NCBI GenBank assembly: GCA_947632355.1
Contig: CANROY010000021.1
Coordinates: forward strand, 1-17,781
DNA: 17,781 nt
Direction of reading: 5' to 3'
Source of the DNA: an uncultured Bacilli bacterium
GTDB lineage: Bacteria; Bacillota_I; Bacilli_A; RF39; UBA660
Shown: positions 1-7,187 of the stretch, in pieces
Numbering within the stretch: position 1 is the stretch's first letter
Layout: the number at the start of each line of letters is the position of its first letter
Notes under the pieces: generated by a model
The model's database searches: none
What the model saw: only the letters and a program-made list of their open reading frames with translations
Told to the model about the DNA's origin: nothing
Program-made: the position numbers and the translations under genes

Positions 1-66
1 GAAATAATTTATAAAAATAATAAGAAGATTTACGAGTTAAAATGTAATGGTGGATTAATTAAGTAG
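1..66 (+). CDS. C-terminal end of an upstream gene (partial, unidentified)
   Basis: Frame 1 is open from the window edge to a TAG at 64-66. It encodes about 21 residues rich in Lys, Ile and Asn, ending in GGLIK. The gap to the likely rbgA start is 22 nt and no terminator lies between, so this gene and rbgA are probably cotranscribed. The fragment is too short to name. In several Firmicutes a signal peptidase gene precedes rbgA, but nothing here shows that. It could also be chance open sequence. Confidence 0.45.
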   Translation, partial: EIIYKNNKKIYELKCNGGLIK

Positions 67-88
67 TATTACAAAGGAAGTGATAAAA

Positions 89-943
89 ATGAACAATAAA
101 CAAAATCTAACCAATATCAATTGGTACCCAGGTCATATGGCCAAAACCAAAAGACTAATAAGTGAAAAATATGCATTAATTGATATAGTGTATGAGTTAA
201 TTGATGCACGAATTCCTTATTCTTCTAAAATAAAGGATATTTATGATTTAATTCGTAGTAAACCAAAACTTTTAATTATGACAAAAAAAGATTTATGTGA
301 TTTAAAGGTTACAGAAAAATGGGTAAAGTACTACGAAAATTTAGGTGCAAAAGTATTGCTAGTGGATTTAAATAACGCGAGCGATTATAAAAAAATACTA
401 GATGAAACGTATAAGATTATGAATGAAGTGCAACTAAAACGAGGAGAAAGAGGTATGAAAGAAAAAGAAATTCATGCTCTAGTTGTAGGAATTCCAAATG
501 TTGGTAAAAGTACTCTAATTAATAAAATGGTAGGGAGACACGTTGCAGATGTTGGAAATACTCCGGGCGTAACCAAACAAGTAAAATGGTTAAAAACTCC
601 TTATCATATCTCCCTTTTAGATACACCAGGTATTTTATGGCCTAAGTTGAGTGAACTAAATGTTGCTTATAATATAGCAGCCATTTCAAGTATCAAAGAA
701 GAAGTACTTCCGCTTGATGACGTTGCGGTATACATACTAAATACGCTGCACGAATACTATCCTGAAATTTTAAAAGAACGTTATAATATTACTGATATTT
801 CCGATATAGAAGCCGTTTATGAAACAATCGGAGAAAACATTGGAGCCATCAAACACGGAGAAGTCGATTATGACCGAGTTAGTAAAAAAATTATTAATGA
901 TATTAAATTAGAATATATTAAAGGAATCACTTTTGACCGTTAA
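89..943 (+). CDS. rbgA: Ribosome biogenesis GTPase RbgA (YlqF)
   Basis: Circularly permuted GTPase that acts late in 50S subunit assembly. The permuted motif order is visible (numbered from the ATG): an N-terminal WYPGHM (12-17), G4 as TKKD (about 65-68), then G1 GIPNVGKST (134-142), G2 around TPGVTK (158-163) and G3 DTPG (178-181). A C-terminal helical RNA-binding domain follows. The length of 284 residues is normal for RbgA. An in-frame GTG at 80 would extend the protein by three residues, but it overlaps the AAGGAAG ribosome binding site at 74-80. That site lies 8 nt before the ATG at 89, so the ATG is preferred. The next gene is rnhB, the same pairing as ylqF-rnhB in B. subtilis. The stop codon lies inside a terminator hairpin. 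Confidence 0.95.
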   Translation: MNNKQNLTNINWYPGHMAKTKRLISEKYALIDIVYELIDARIPYSSKIKDIYDLIRSKPKLLIMTKKDLCDLKVTEKWVKYYENLGAKVLLVDLNNASDYKKILDETYKIMNEVQLKRGERGMKEKEIHALVVGIPNVGKSTLINKMVGRHVADVGNTPGVTKQVKWLKTPYHISLLDTPGILWPKLSELNVAYNIAAISSIKEEVLPLDDVAVYILNTLHEYYPEILKERYNITDISDIEAVYETIGENIGAIKHGEVDYDRVSKKIINDIKLEYIKGITFDR

Positions 944-961
944 AAGTGATTTACTTTTTTT
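925..961 (+). terminator. Intrinsic terminator of rbgA
   Basis: A perfect 10-bp stem pairs AATCACTTTT (925-934) with AAAAGTGATT (942-951) around a 7-nt loop. A run of seven T (955-961) follows. The left arm lies within the last rbgA codons and the TAA stop is at 941-943, so termination overlaps the end of translation. Confidence 0.9.
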
Positions 962-980
962 CTACACGGAATGAAAATTC

Positions 981-1012
981 TTGATAGCGAAAGGAAAAAA
1001 TTGTGATACAAT
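981..1012 (+). promoter_or_regulatory. Likely promoter of rnhB
   Basis: An extended -10, TGA-TACAAT, lies at 1004-1012. The only -35-like hexamer, TTGATA (981-986), is 20 nt upstream, longer than the usual 16-18, so the TGN motif probably carries the activity. It sits directly after the rbgA terminator and before the ribosome binding site of rnhB, and would drive rnhB, the LTA-synthase-like gene and topA. Confidence 0.6.
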
Positions 1013-1032
1013 GTTTAAAGAAGGTGTAAAAG

Positions 1033-1680
1033 TTGGCAGTAGAAGTAAATTTATTAAAATATGAAAAAGAACTCTATAAACAAAATATAAATTTAATAGC
1101 AGGTGTGGATGAAGTAGGAAGAGGACCATTAGTTGGACCTGTTGTTGCTGCTGCTGTTATACTTCCTAAAAATTATAAATGTAAGGGACTAACCGATTCT
1201 AAACAGTTAAGTGAAAAAAAGCGAGAATATTTTTATGAGATTATCAAAAAAGATGCTCTTGCTATTGGAATAGGCAGTATTGATGCCAAAAAAATAGATG
1301 AAGTGAATATTTATGAAGCGAGTAAACTAGCTATGTATGAAGCCCTAAACAATTTGAGTATAAAACCGGAACATGTTTTAATTGATGCTATGAAACTCGA
1401 TTTAAGTGTTCCTTCAACGAGTATTATTCATGGAGATGTTCTCTCTTTATCCATTGCTGCAGCCAGTGTGATTGCCAAAGTAACAAGAGACAGGATGATG
1501 ATGGAACTACACGAAAAATATCCTGAATATCATTTTGACAAACATAAAGGGTATCCCACAAAATTACATTTAGAATGTTTAAGAAAATATGGTCCATTAG
1601 AAAATTATCGGTTTACATATAAGCCAGTTCGTGATTTAATAAGGAAAGGTGAAGAAGAAAATGAAGAAGTATTTGAATAA
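1033..1680 (+). CDS. rnhB: Ribonuclease HII
   Basis: Endonuclease that cleaves the RNA strand of RNA-DNA hybrids and incises at single ribonucleotides left in DNA. It has the family motif DEVGRGPLVGPVV from residue 26, so D26 and E27 are catalytic. The other two acidic residues are D118 (in LIDAM) and D153 (in AKVTRDR); HKGYPT follows at 171-176. The length of 215 residues is typical. The start is a TTG: an AGAAGGTG ribosome binding site (1018-1025) lies 7 nt before it, and no ATG is better placed. The last 20 nt overlap the start of the next gene, which suggests translational coupling. Confidence 0.95.
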   Translation: MAVEVNLLKYEKELYKQNINLIAGVDEVGRGPLVGPVVAAAVILPKNYKCKGLTDSKQLSEKKREYFYEIIKKDALAIGIGSIDAKKIDEVNIYEASKLAMYEALNNLSIKPEHVLIDAMKLDLSVPSTSIIHGDVLSLSIAAASVIAKVTRDRMMMELHEKYPEYHFDKHKGYPTKLHLECLRKYGPLENYRFTYKPVRDLIRKGEEENEEVFE

Positions 1681-3739
1681 TATTGGTTTTAAAAATTATA
1701 TCTCTTTTTTAATTCCATTCTTTTGTATTGAAATCATGTTTCGCATACTAGAAGGAATGCCTATTTTTGATTGGGCGGTTTTTAGAATCTTTTTAAGTTG
1801 CAATATTATTTCGTTATTGTTAAGTATTCTAACTAGTTTTGTAAAGGAAAAAGTAGGACGTATACTAAGCATTCTCGTTCTTTTTATCATTACGATTTAT
1901 ACCATTTTACAAGCTGGTTTTGATAACTTTTTAGGGGTTTATATTTCTTTAGGAACGAGTAGTCAGTTAGGTGCTGTAAAAGAATATATTGGAGATTACT
2001 TTGCGTCTTTTGATGCGGTTTTTTGGACTATGCTCATTCCTTTTGTTCTTTATTGTGTTTATAAAATTAGGTTTGAAAAGAAAGTATTTAAAAACTACTA
2101 TATGGAAGAAACAAGTGCATTTCAAAAAAGAAGAAATCGTAAATGTGTGTATGCATTTGTTATAACGGCTCTTGTTCTAGCAGGAATCTATAATCTTACG
2201 TTATCTCTAGATTTTATGCAAAACGCTTTACAACTCGAAAGTACGAAATCTTTATTTAAGAAACCAGAAAATCCCAATATTAGTGTGAACCAATTTGGAA
2301 CAAGTGTTTTTGGTCTTTTGGATGTTAAAACAACTCTTTTTAAAACGAAGGAAGATGAAACACTTCTATTTAACGATACGAATGAAGAACAAGAAATCAC
2401 GGATAACTCTCGTGTCATTGATGATACGGCTTGGAATTTATTAGCAAGTGAAACCACCGATGCTAACTACAAAACCTTAAATAGTTATTTTATGAATCGT
2501 ACCATTACCGATAAAAATGACTATACAGGTATGTTTGAAGGTAAAAACTTAATTATGATTATGATGGAAAGTGTCGGAGAAATATTTATTAATCCTGAGT
2601 ACTATCCAACATTCTATAAAATGTATACGGAAGGATTTAGTTTTTCGAATAACTATTCTCCAAGAAACTCTTGTGCCACCGGAAATAATGAAATGAGTGG
2701 TATGATTAGTTTATTTAGTATCTATAGAACGTGTACAGCTAATAAATACCAAAATAACAAATATAACGAAAGTATCTTTGGTTTATTTAATGATGCTGGT
2801 TATAACACAAGTTCTTTCCACAACTATACCGAAACGTATTACTATCGTTCTACCATCCATAAAAATATGGGTAGTGGGGCTTATTATGGGGTTCAAGATT
2901 TAAATATTCCATTTACTTGGGAATATAAAGAATGGCCAAGTGATATTCTTCTTATGGAAGAAGCCATGAAACGTATTGATACCACCCAACCATTTATGAC
3001 TTGGTTTACAACGGTTACTTCTCATCAACCTTACTATGTCTCAAGTGAATATGGAGATAAATATTTAAGTTTATTTAAAGATACGAATTATTCAACTGGA
3101 ACAAAACGTTATATGTCAAAACTAGTTGAACTTGATAAAGCCTTAGCAAGACTTCTAGAACTACTAGAAGAAAAAGGTGTTTTAGATGATACGGTTATCG
3201 TATTATTTGGAGACCATTACCCTTATGGATTACACGATAATGATGTAGCTAGTGTCCTTCCACACGCATTAGAAAGAAATAATATTGAAAAAACACCATT
3301 TGTTATATATAATAGTGAAATGGAAGGCAAGAATTTTACCCAATATACCTCTTATATGAATATTGTTCCAACCGTTGCCAACCTATTTAACTTAAATTAT
3401 GACCCTAGATTATACGTTGGAGAAGATATTCTAAATCCAGAATATGCAAGTACGTATAAGAATAGAGTAATATTCGCAGATGGTTCTTGGGAAACCAGTA
3501 TTGGTTCTTATGATGCTACAAATGGTAAAATGACCTATTTTGGGGACCAAACGTATACAAATGAAGAAATTATTGCATACAATAAAGAAATTAATAATAT
3601 GATAAAAATGAGTAATCTAGCCATTACATCCAATTATTTTGAATACTTAAGTGATGGACTTAAAAAATATCAAACAAATACGAATACAGATACAAGTATG
3701 AATACAGATACAGAGGTAGAGGAACCAATACAACAATAG
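1661..3739 (+). CDS. LTA-synthase-like membrane phosphoglycerol transferase / sulfatase-fold protein
   Basis: Membrane enzyme of the lipoteichoic acid synthase (LtaS) family, which moves glycerol phosphate from phosphatidylglycerol onto a growing polymer outside the cell. Numbered from the ATG, about five hydrophobic segments lie in residues 10-180. An extracellular alkaline-phosphatase-fold domain follows from about 295. LtaS metal and catalytic residues are recognisable: E303 (MMESVGE), a nucleophile-like T340 (CATGNNE), H455 (TSHQPY) and D518-H519 (FGDHYP). The protein is 692 residues, slightly longer than typical LtaS. The tail is low-complexity, Asn/Thr/Asp-rich and contains a short duplication. 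The AAGGTGAAG ribosome binding site (1646-1654) favours ATG 1661 over an in-frame GTG at 1649. The start overlaps rnhB by 20 nt, and topA follows after 11 nt. The family is secure; the exact polymer is not. Confidence 0.85.
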   Translation: MKKYLNNIGFKNYISFLIPFFCIEIMFRILEGMPIFDWAVFRIFLSCNIISLLLSILTSFVKEKVGRILSILVLFIITIYTILQAGFDNFLGVYISLGTSSQLGAVKEYIGDYFASFDAVFWTMLIPFVLYCVYKIRFEKKVFKNYYMEETSAFQKRRNRKCVYAFVITALVLAGIYNLTLSLDFMQNALQLESTKSLFKKPENPNISVNQFGTSVFGLLDVKTTLFKTKEDETLLFNDTNEEQEITDNSRVIDDTAWNLLASETTDANYKTLNSYFMNRTITDKNDYTGMFEGKNLIMIMMESVGEIFINPEYYPTFYKMYTEGFSFSNNYSPRNSCATGNNEMSGMISLFSIYRTCTANKYQNNKYNESIFGLFNDAGYNTSSFHNYTETYYYRSTIHKNMGSGAYYGVQDLNIPFTWEYKEWPSDILLMEEAMKRIDTTQPFMTWFTTVTSHQPYYVSSEYGDKYLSLFKDTNYSTGTKRYMSKLVELDKALARLLELLEEKGVLDDTVIVLFGDHYPYGLHDNDVASVLPHALERNNIEKTPFVIYNSEMEGKNFTQYTSYMNIVPTVANLFNLNYDPRLYVGEDILNPEYASTYKNRVIFADGSWETSIGSYDATNGKMTYFGDQTYTNEEIIAYNKEINNMIKMSNLAITSNYFEYLSDGLKKYQTNTNTDTSMNTDTEVEEPIQQ
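3682..3712 (+). repeat. 18-bp-period direct repeat in the C-terminal tail of the LTA-synthase-like gene
   Basis: GAATACAGATACA occurs at 3682-3694 and again at 3700-3712, an 18-nt period that equals six codons (NTDT plus two). It lies in the hydrophilic tail beyond the catalytic domain and looks like an in-frame slippage or duplication product. Confidence 0.75.
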
Positions 3740-3750
3740 AAAGGATAAAT

Positions 3751-5775
3751 ATGAAAAAATTAGTCATTGTGGAATCTCCAGCTAAGAGTAAAACCATAGA
3801 GAAGTATTTAGGTAGTGATTACAAAGTTGTTTCTAGTAAAGGACATATTAGAGATTTAGCAACAACCGGTAAATTTGGTTTAGGTGTTGATGTAGAAAAT
3901 GATTTTAAACCAAATTATATTCCAATCAAAGGAAAATCAAAAGATATTAATGCTTTAAAAAAAGATGTGCAAAATGCAAGTTTTGTCTATCTTGCTACCG
4001 ACCCAGACCGTGAAGGAGAAGCCATTTCTTGGCATTTAAAAGATACGTTAGATATAAAAGACAATTACAGTCGTGTTGTGTTTAACGAAATTACCAAGGA
4101 TGTCGTTATTGATGCCATGAATCATCCTCGTAAGATTGATGATGCTTTAGTAAAAAGTCAAGAAACAAGAAGAATACTCGATCGTATTATCGGTTTTCGT
4201 TTAAGTAAATTAATGCAATCCAAAACTGGAGGAAAGAGTGCCGGAAGAGTACAAAGTGTTGCACTAAAATTAATCGTCGATCGTGAACGTGAAATTGAAG
4301 CCTTTATTCCAGAAGAGTATTGGACGATTATGGCTGATTTTAAAGAATTCACCGCTGATTTAGAAAAATACCATGGTAAAAAAATTGAAATCAAAAGTGA
4401 AGTGGAAGCAAATGAAATTTTAAGTCAACTTTCTAAATCTTTTAAATTAGAAGATATTAAAGAAAGTGATACGCAAAAGAGTGCCAAACCTGTTTTTAAA
4501 ACGAGTACCATGCAACGAATGGCTGCAAATCGTATTAACTTTGCACCATCTAAAACGATGCGTGTTGCTCAAAAACTTTATGAAGGTATTGATATCGGAA
4601 GTGAAACCGTTGGTTTAATTACCTACATGCGTACGGATTCTGAACGTGTATCTCCTACCTTTGTAGCTGAAACCTATGAATATATTAAGAAAAATTTTGG
4701 ACCGGAATATATTGGAAGTGTCAAAGTAGGAAAAAAAGATAAAACCATGCAAGATGCCCATGAAGGTATTAGACCTACAAGTATTTATCGTACACCAGAA
4801 AGTGTTAAGAAGTATTTAACAAGTGATGAATATAAACTTTATAACCTAATCTATATTCGTGCTTTATCTTCTTTAATGGCCAATGCTAAATTTAAAACCA
4901 CTTCTGTTACATTAGAAAATAATGGTTATACATTTAAAACAACTGGTAGTGTTCTATTATTTGATGGATATTTAAAAATCTATGCAAATTATGAAGAACA
5001 AAAAGATACATTACTGCCTGATTTTAAAAACTATAAGAGTAATACCATTGTTGCAAGTGATATTGTAAAAGAACAACATTTTACGAAACCCCTTCCTAGA
5101 TATACCGAAAGTAGTTTAATTAAAGAAATGGAAAATTTAGGAATAGGAAGACCAAGTACGTATTCTACCATTTTATCTACAATTAAAGACCGTGGATATG
5201 TAAAATTGGAAGATAAAAAAATGATTCCAACGGAAATTGGTATTGAAACGACAGATAAATTACAAGAATTCTTTAGTGATATTGTCAATGTTGAATATAC
5301 AAGTGCCATGGAAACGGATTTGGATGAAATTGCAGACAATAAAAAAGATAATATTAAAGTCTTACACGAATTCTATGATAAATTTGAACCTTGTGTAGAA
5401 GAAGCATTCGACAAAATGGAAAAGAAAGAAGCTGAAAAAACCGGAGAAATTTGTCCGGAATGCGGTAGTGATTTAGTCATCCGTAATGGTCGTTATGGAA
5501 AATTTACGGCTTGTTCCAACTATCCAACTTGTAAGTATATTAAGAAGGAAGAACGAGTGGTAACTGAGTTATGTAATTGTCCAAAATGTGATGGCAAAAT
5601 TGTTGAAAAAAGAACCCGTAAAGGAAAATTTTTCTATGGTTGTTCTAATTATCCAAAATGCGACTTTGCTTCATGGTATAAACCAACAGGTGAAACTTGT
5701 CCAAATTGTGACTGGCCACTGATTGAGAAAAAAAATAAAGTTGTTTGTTCCAATTGTGAGTATGAGAAAGAGTAA
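3751..5775 (+). CDS. topA: DNA topoisomerase I (type IA)
   Basis: Relaxes negative supercoils by breaking and rejoining one strand through a 5'-phosphotyrosine link. The N-terminal TOPRIM domain shows VESPAKSKT (E8) and TDPDREGE (D84, D86, E88). The active-site Tyr is Y292 in LITYMRTDS. Three C-terminal zinc-ribbon modules lie at about residues 565-672: CPEC...CSNYPTC, CPKC...CSNYPKC and CPNC...CSNC. The length of 674 residues is typical of Firmicutes TopA. The ATG has an AAAGGAT ribosome binding site (3740-3746). Only 11 nt separate it from the preceding gene, so it is the last gene of the rnhB operon and ends before a terminator. Confidence 0.97.
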   Translation: MKKLVIVESPAKSKTIEKYLGSDYKVVSSKGHIRDLATTGKFGLGVDVENDFKPNYIPIKGKSKDINALKKDVQNASFVYLATDPDREGEAISWHLKDTLDIKDNYSRVVFNEITKDVVIDAMNHPRKIDDALVKSQETRRILDRIIGFRLSKLMQSKTGGKSAGRVQSVALKLIVDREREIEAFIPEEYWTIMADFKEFTADLEKYHGKKIEIKSEVEANEILSQLSKSFKLEDIKESDTQKSAKPVFKTSTMQRMAANRINFAPSKTMRVAQKLYEGIDIGSETVGLITYMRTDSERVSPTFVAETYEYIKKNFGPEYIGSVKVGKKDKTMQDAHEGIRPTSIYRTPESVKKYLTSDEYKLYNLIYIRALSSLMANAKFKTTSVTLENNGYTFKTTGSVLLFDGYLKIYANYEEQKDTLLPDFKNYKSNTIVASDIVKEQHFTKPLPRYTESSLIKEMENLGIGRPSTYSTILSTIKDRGYVKLEDKKMIPTEIGIETTDKLQEFFSDIVNVEYTSAMETDLDEIADNKKDNIKVLHEFYDKFEPCVEEAFDKMEKKEAEKTGEICPECGSDLVIRNGRYGKFTACSNYPTCKYIKKEERVVTELCNCPKCDGKIVEKRTRKGKFFYGCSNYPKCDFASWYKPTGETCPNCDWPLIEKKNKVVCSNCEYEKE

Positions 5776-5845
5776 ATCTTTCTTATGACAACTGCATTAA
5801 GATGCTAAAAATAGAAAAATGTAAAGAAATTATCAAAATTTAAGG

Positions 5846-5875
5846 AAAAGAAGAAAATATTCTTCTTTTTGTTTT
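5846..5875 (+). terminator. Intrinsic terminator of topA
   Basis: A 10-bp stem pairs AAAAGAAGAA (5846-5855) with TTCTTCTTTT (5860-5869) across the loop AATA. The T-rich stretch TTGTTTT follows. The stem is AT-rich but uninterrupted, about 70 nt after the topA stop. Confidence 0.75.
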
Positions 5876-5880
5876 ATAAT
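5875..5880 (+). promoter_or_regulatory. Possible -10 of the small gene-xerC operon
   Basis: TATAAT follows the topA terminator directly and lies 25 nt before the next ATG. No convincing -35 hexamer is found 16-18 nt upstream and the TGN extension seen at other promoters here is missing, so the call is weak. Confidence 0.4.
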
Positions 5881-5904
5881 AAAACTATAGAGTAGGTGTT
5901 TTAT

Positions 5905-6195
5905 ATGGGATATTTTAGTGAAAAAGATATAATAAGACAAGATCAAGAAGAAAGTAATAAAATTGTAAATATAACAACGAAAGAACAATTTATAAATGCT
6001 ATTTGTGCTATTGATTTAAATAAAGAAAAGGAAGATTTAAAAGGGTTGTCTTTGGAAGAATTAAAAGCATTAAAAAGAAAAATGGATTTAGAACAAGAAA
6101 AGGCTTATTTTAAAATGTATGGTAAAAAGGCGAAAGAAAGACTTTATGAATATGAGGATGAAGAACTAGAAGAAAAAGAAGGCTATACAAGATAA
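5905..6195 (+). CDS. Small highly charged protein of unknown function
   Basis: A 96-residue cytoplasmic protein, not recognised. It has no signal peptide or membrane segment. Residues 40-96 are very rich in Lys and Glu with Leu spacing (LKGLSLEELKALKRKMDLE), predicted helical and possibly coiled coil; the end is strongly acidic (EYEDEELEEKE). An in-frame GTG at 5896 lies within the weak AGTAGGTG ribosome binding site (5891-5898), so ATG 5905 is preferred. The stop overlaps the xerC start as TAATG, so the two proteins are translationally coupled. A link to the recombinase is inference from this alone. Confidence 0.75.
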   Translation: MGYFSEKDIIRQDQEESNKIVNITTKEQFINAICAIDLNKEKEDLKGLSLEELKALKRKMDLEQEKAYFKMYGKKAKERLYEYEDEELEEKEGYTR

Positions 6196-7094
6196 TGGAT
6201 TTAGAGATAAAATCTTTTTTAGAATATTTAAAAGTAGAAAGAAATGATAGTCCTTATACTTTAGTGTCTTATGAAGAAGAATTGGAAAAATATAAGAAGT
6301 ATTTAGAAAAACAAAAAATTAATTATTTAAAAATAACAAAGGAAGAAATAAGAACCTATTTAAAGTATTTGGATGGATTAAAGTATAAGAATAGAAGTAT
6401 TGCTAAGAATTTAAGTACTTTGCGTAGTTTTTATCGTTATTTGGTCGGAGAAGGAAAGTTAGAAAAAAATGTATTTGCTAGTATTAAAAATCCAAAGTTA
6501 GAAAAAAAGTTACCGAATTTTGTAAGTGAAATTGATATGGAAACCATTTTGGCTTTTCCAAATATTGATACGTATCAAAAAACAATCTATACCAATCGAG
6601 ATTTATTATTACTAGAGATGCTTTATGATACCGGGTGCCGTGTTTCAGAACTTGCAAGTATTCAGTTAAAAGATATGGATAGAAACGAAAGAAAAATAAG
6701 AATTTTGGGTAAAGGCGGAAAAGAAAGAATTGTTTATTATGGAGAATATACCCAAGATACTTTAAAAGAATATTTAATGGATAGAGAACTATTGTTAGAA
6801 AATAAAAAAAGCGATTACCTATTTGTTGCCAAAAATAGTAGTAAGATTACAACCCGTAGAATTGCTCAAATATTGGATAGCATTATGGAACTTGTTGCGA
6901 TTAAGAATAACGTGACCCCCCATACTCTAAGACACACCTTTGCAACGCATTTACTGAATAATGGAGCAGATTTAAGAAGTGTGCAAGAATTGTTAGGGCA
7001 TTCTTCTTTATCCACAACGCAAATTTATACTCATGTATCCAACGAGCGTTTAAGACAAGTGTATTTAAGTGCCCATCAAGATAATCGAAAATAG
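6195..7094 (+). CDS. xerC: Tyrosine recombinase, XerC-like
   Basis: Site-specific recombinase of the XerC/XerD family, which resolves chromosome dimers at dif. An N-terminal SAM-like core-binding domain (about 1-85) precedes the catalytic domain. All catalytic residues are present: R149 (GCRVSELAS), K173 (GKGGKER), H243 and R246 (HTLRHTFATH), H269 (LLGHSS) and the nucleophile Y278 (QIYTHV). The length of 299 residues is standard. Position after topA matches codV/xerC in B. subtilis, hence XerC rather than XerD, but sequence alone does not settle it. The start ATG shares a base with the preceding stop. No dif site was recognised in the window. Confidence 0.9.
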   Translation: MDLEIKSFLEYLKVERNDSPYTLVSYEEELEKYKKYLEKQKINYLKITKEEIRTYLKYLDGLKYKNRSIAKNLSTLRSFYRYLVGEGKLEKNVFASIKNPKLEKKLPNFVSEIDMETILAFPNIDTYQKTIYTNRDLLLLEMLYDTGCRVSELASIQLKDMDRNERKIRILGKGGKERIVYYGEYTQDTLKEYLMDRELLLENKKSDYLFVAKNSSKITTRRIAQILDSIMELVAIKNNVTPHTLRHTFATHLLNNGADLRSVQELLGHSSLSTTQIYTHVSNERLRQVYLSAHQDNRK

Positions 7095-7109
7095 TGTCTA
7101 GAAATTGTC

Positions 7110-7141
7110 AAAATACGATTACTTTCTTGTCGTATTTTTTT
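7110..7141 (+). terminator. Intrinsic terminator of xerC
   Basis: The stem AAAATACGA (7110-7118) pairs with TCGTATTTT (7130-7138) around an 11-nt loop, and the T-run extends over 7135-7141. It lies 15 nt after the xerC stop. The -35 of the ppdK promoter lies within this hairpin. Confidence 0.85.
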
Positions 7142-7155
7142 GTGGTTGTTATAAT
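7127..7155 (+). promoter_or_regulatory. Promoter of ppdK
   Basis: TTGTCG (7127-7132), a 17-nt spacer, and an extended -10 TGT-TATAAT (7147-7155). The -35 occupies the loop and right arm of the xerC terminator. The predicted leader to the ppdK ATG is about 25 nt and carries the ribosome binding site. Confidence 0.8.
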
Positions 7156-7187
7156 AGAGTAGACCATTTTAAAGGAGGAAATAAAAT

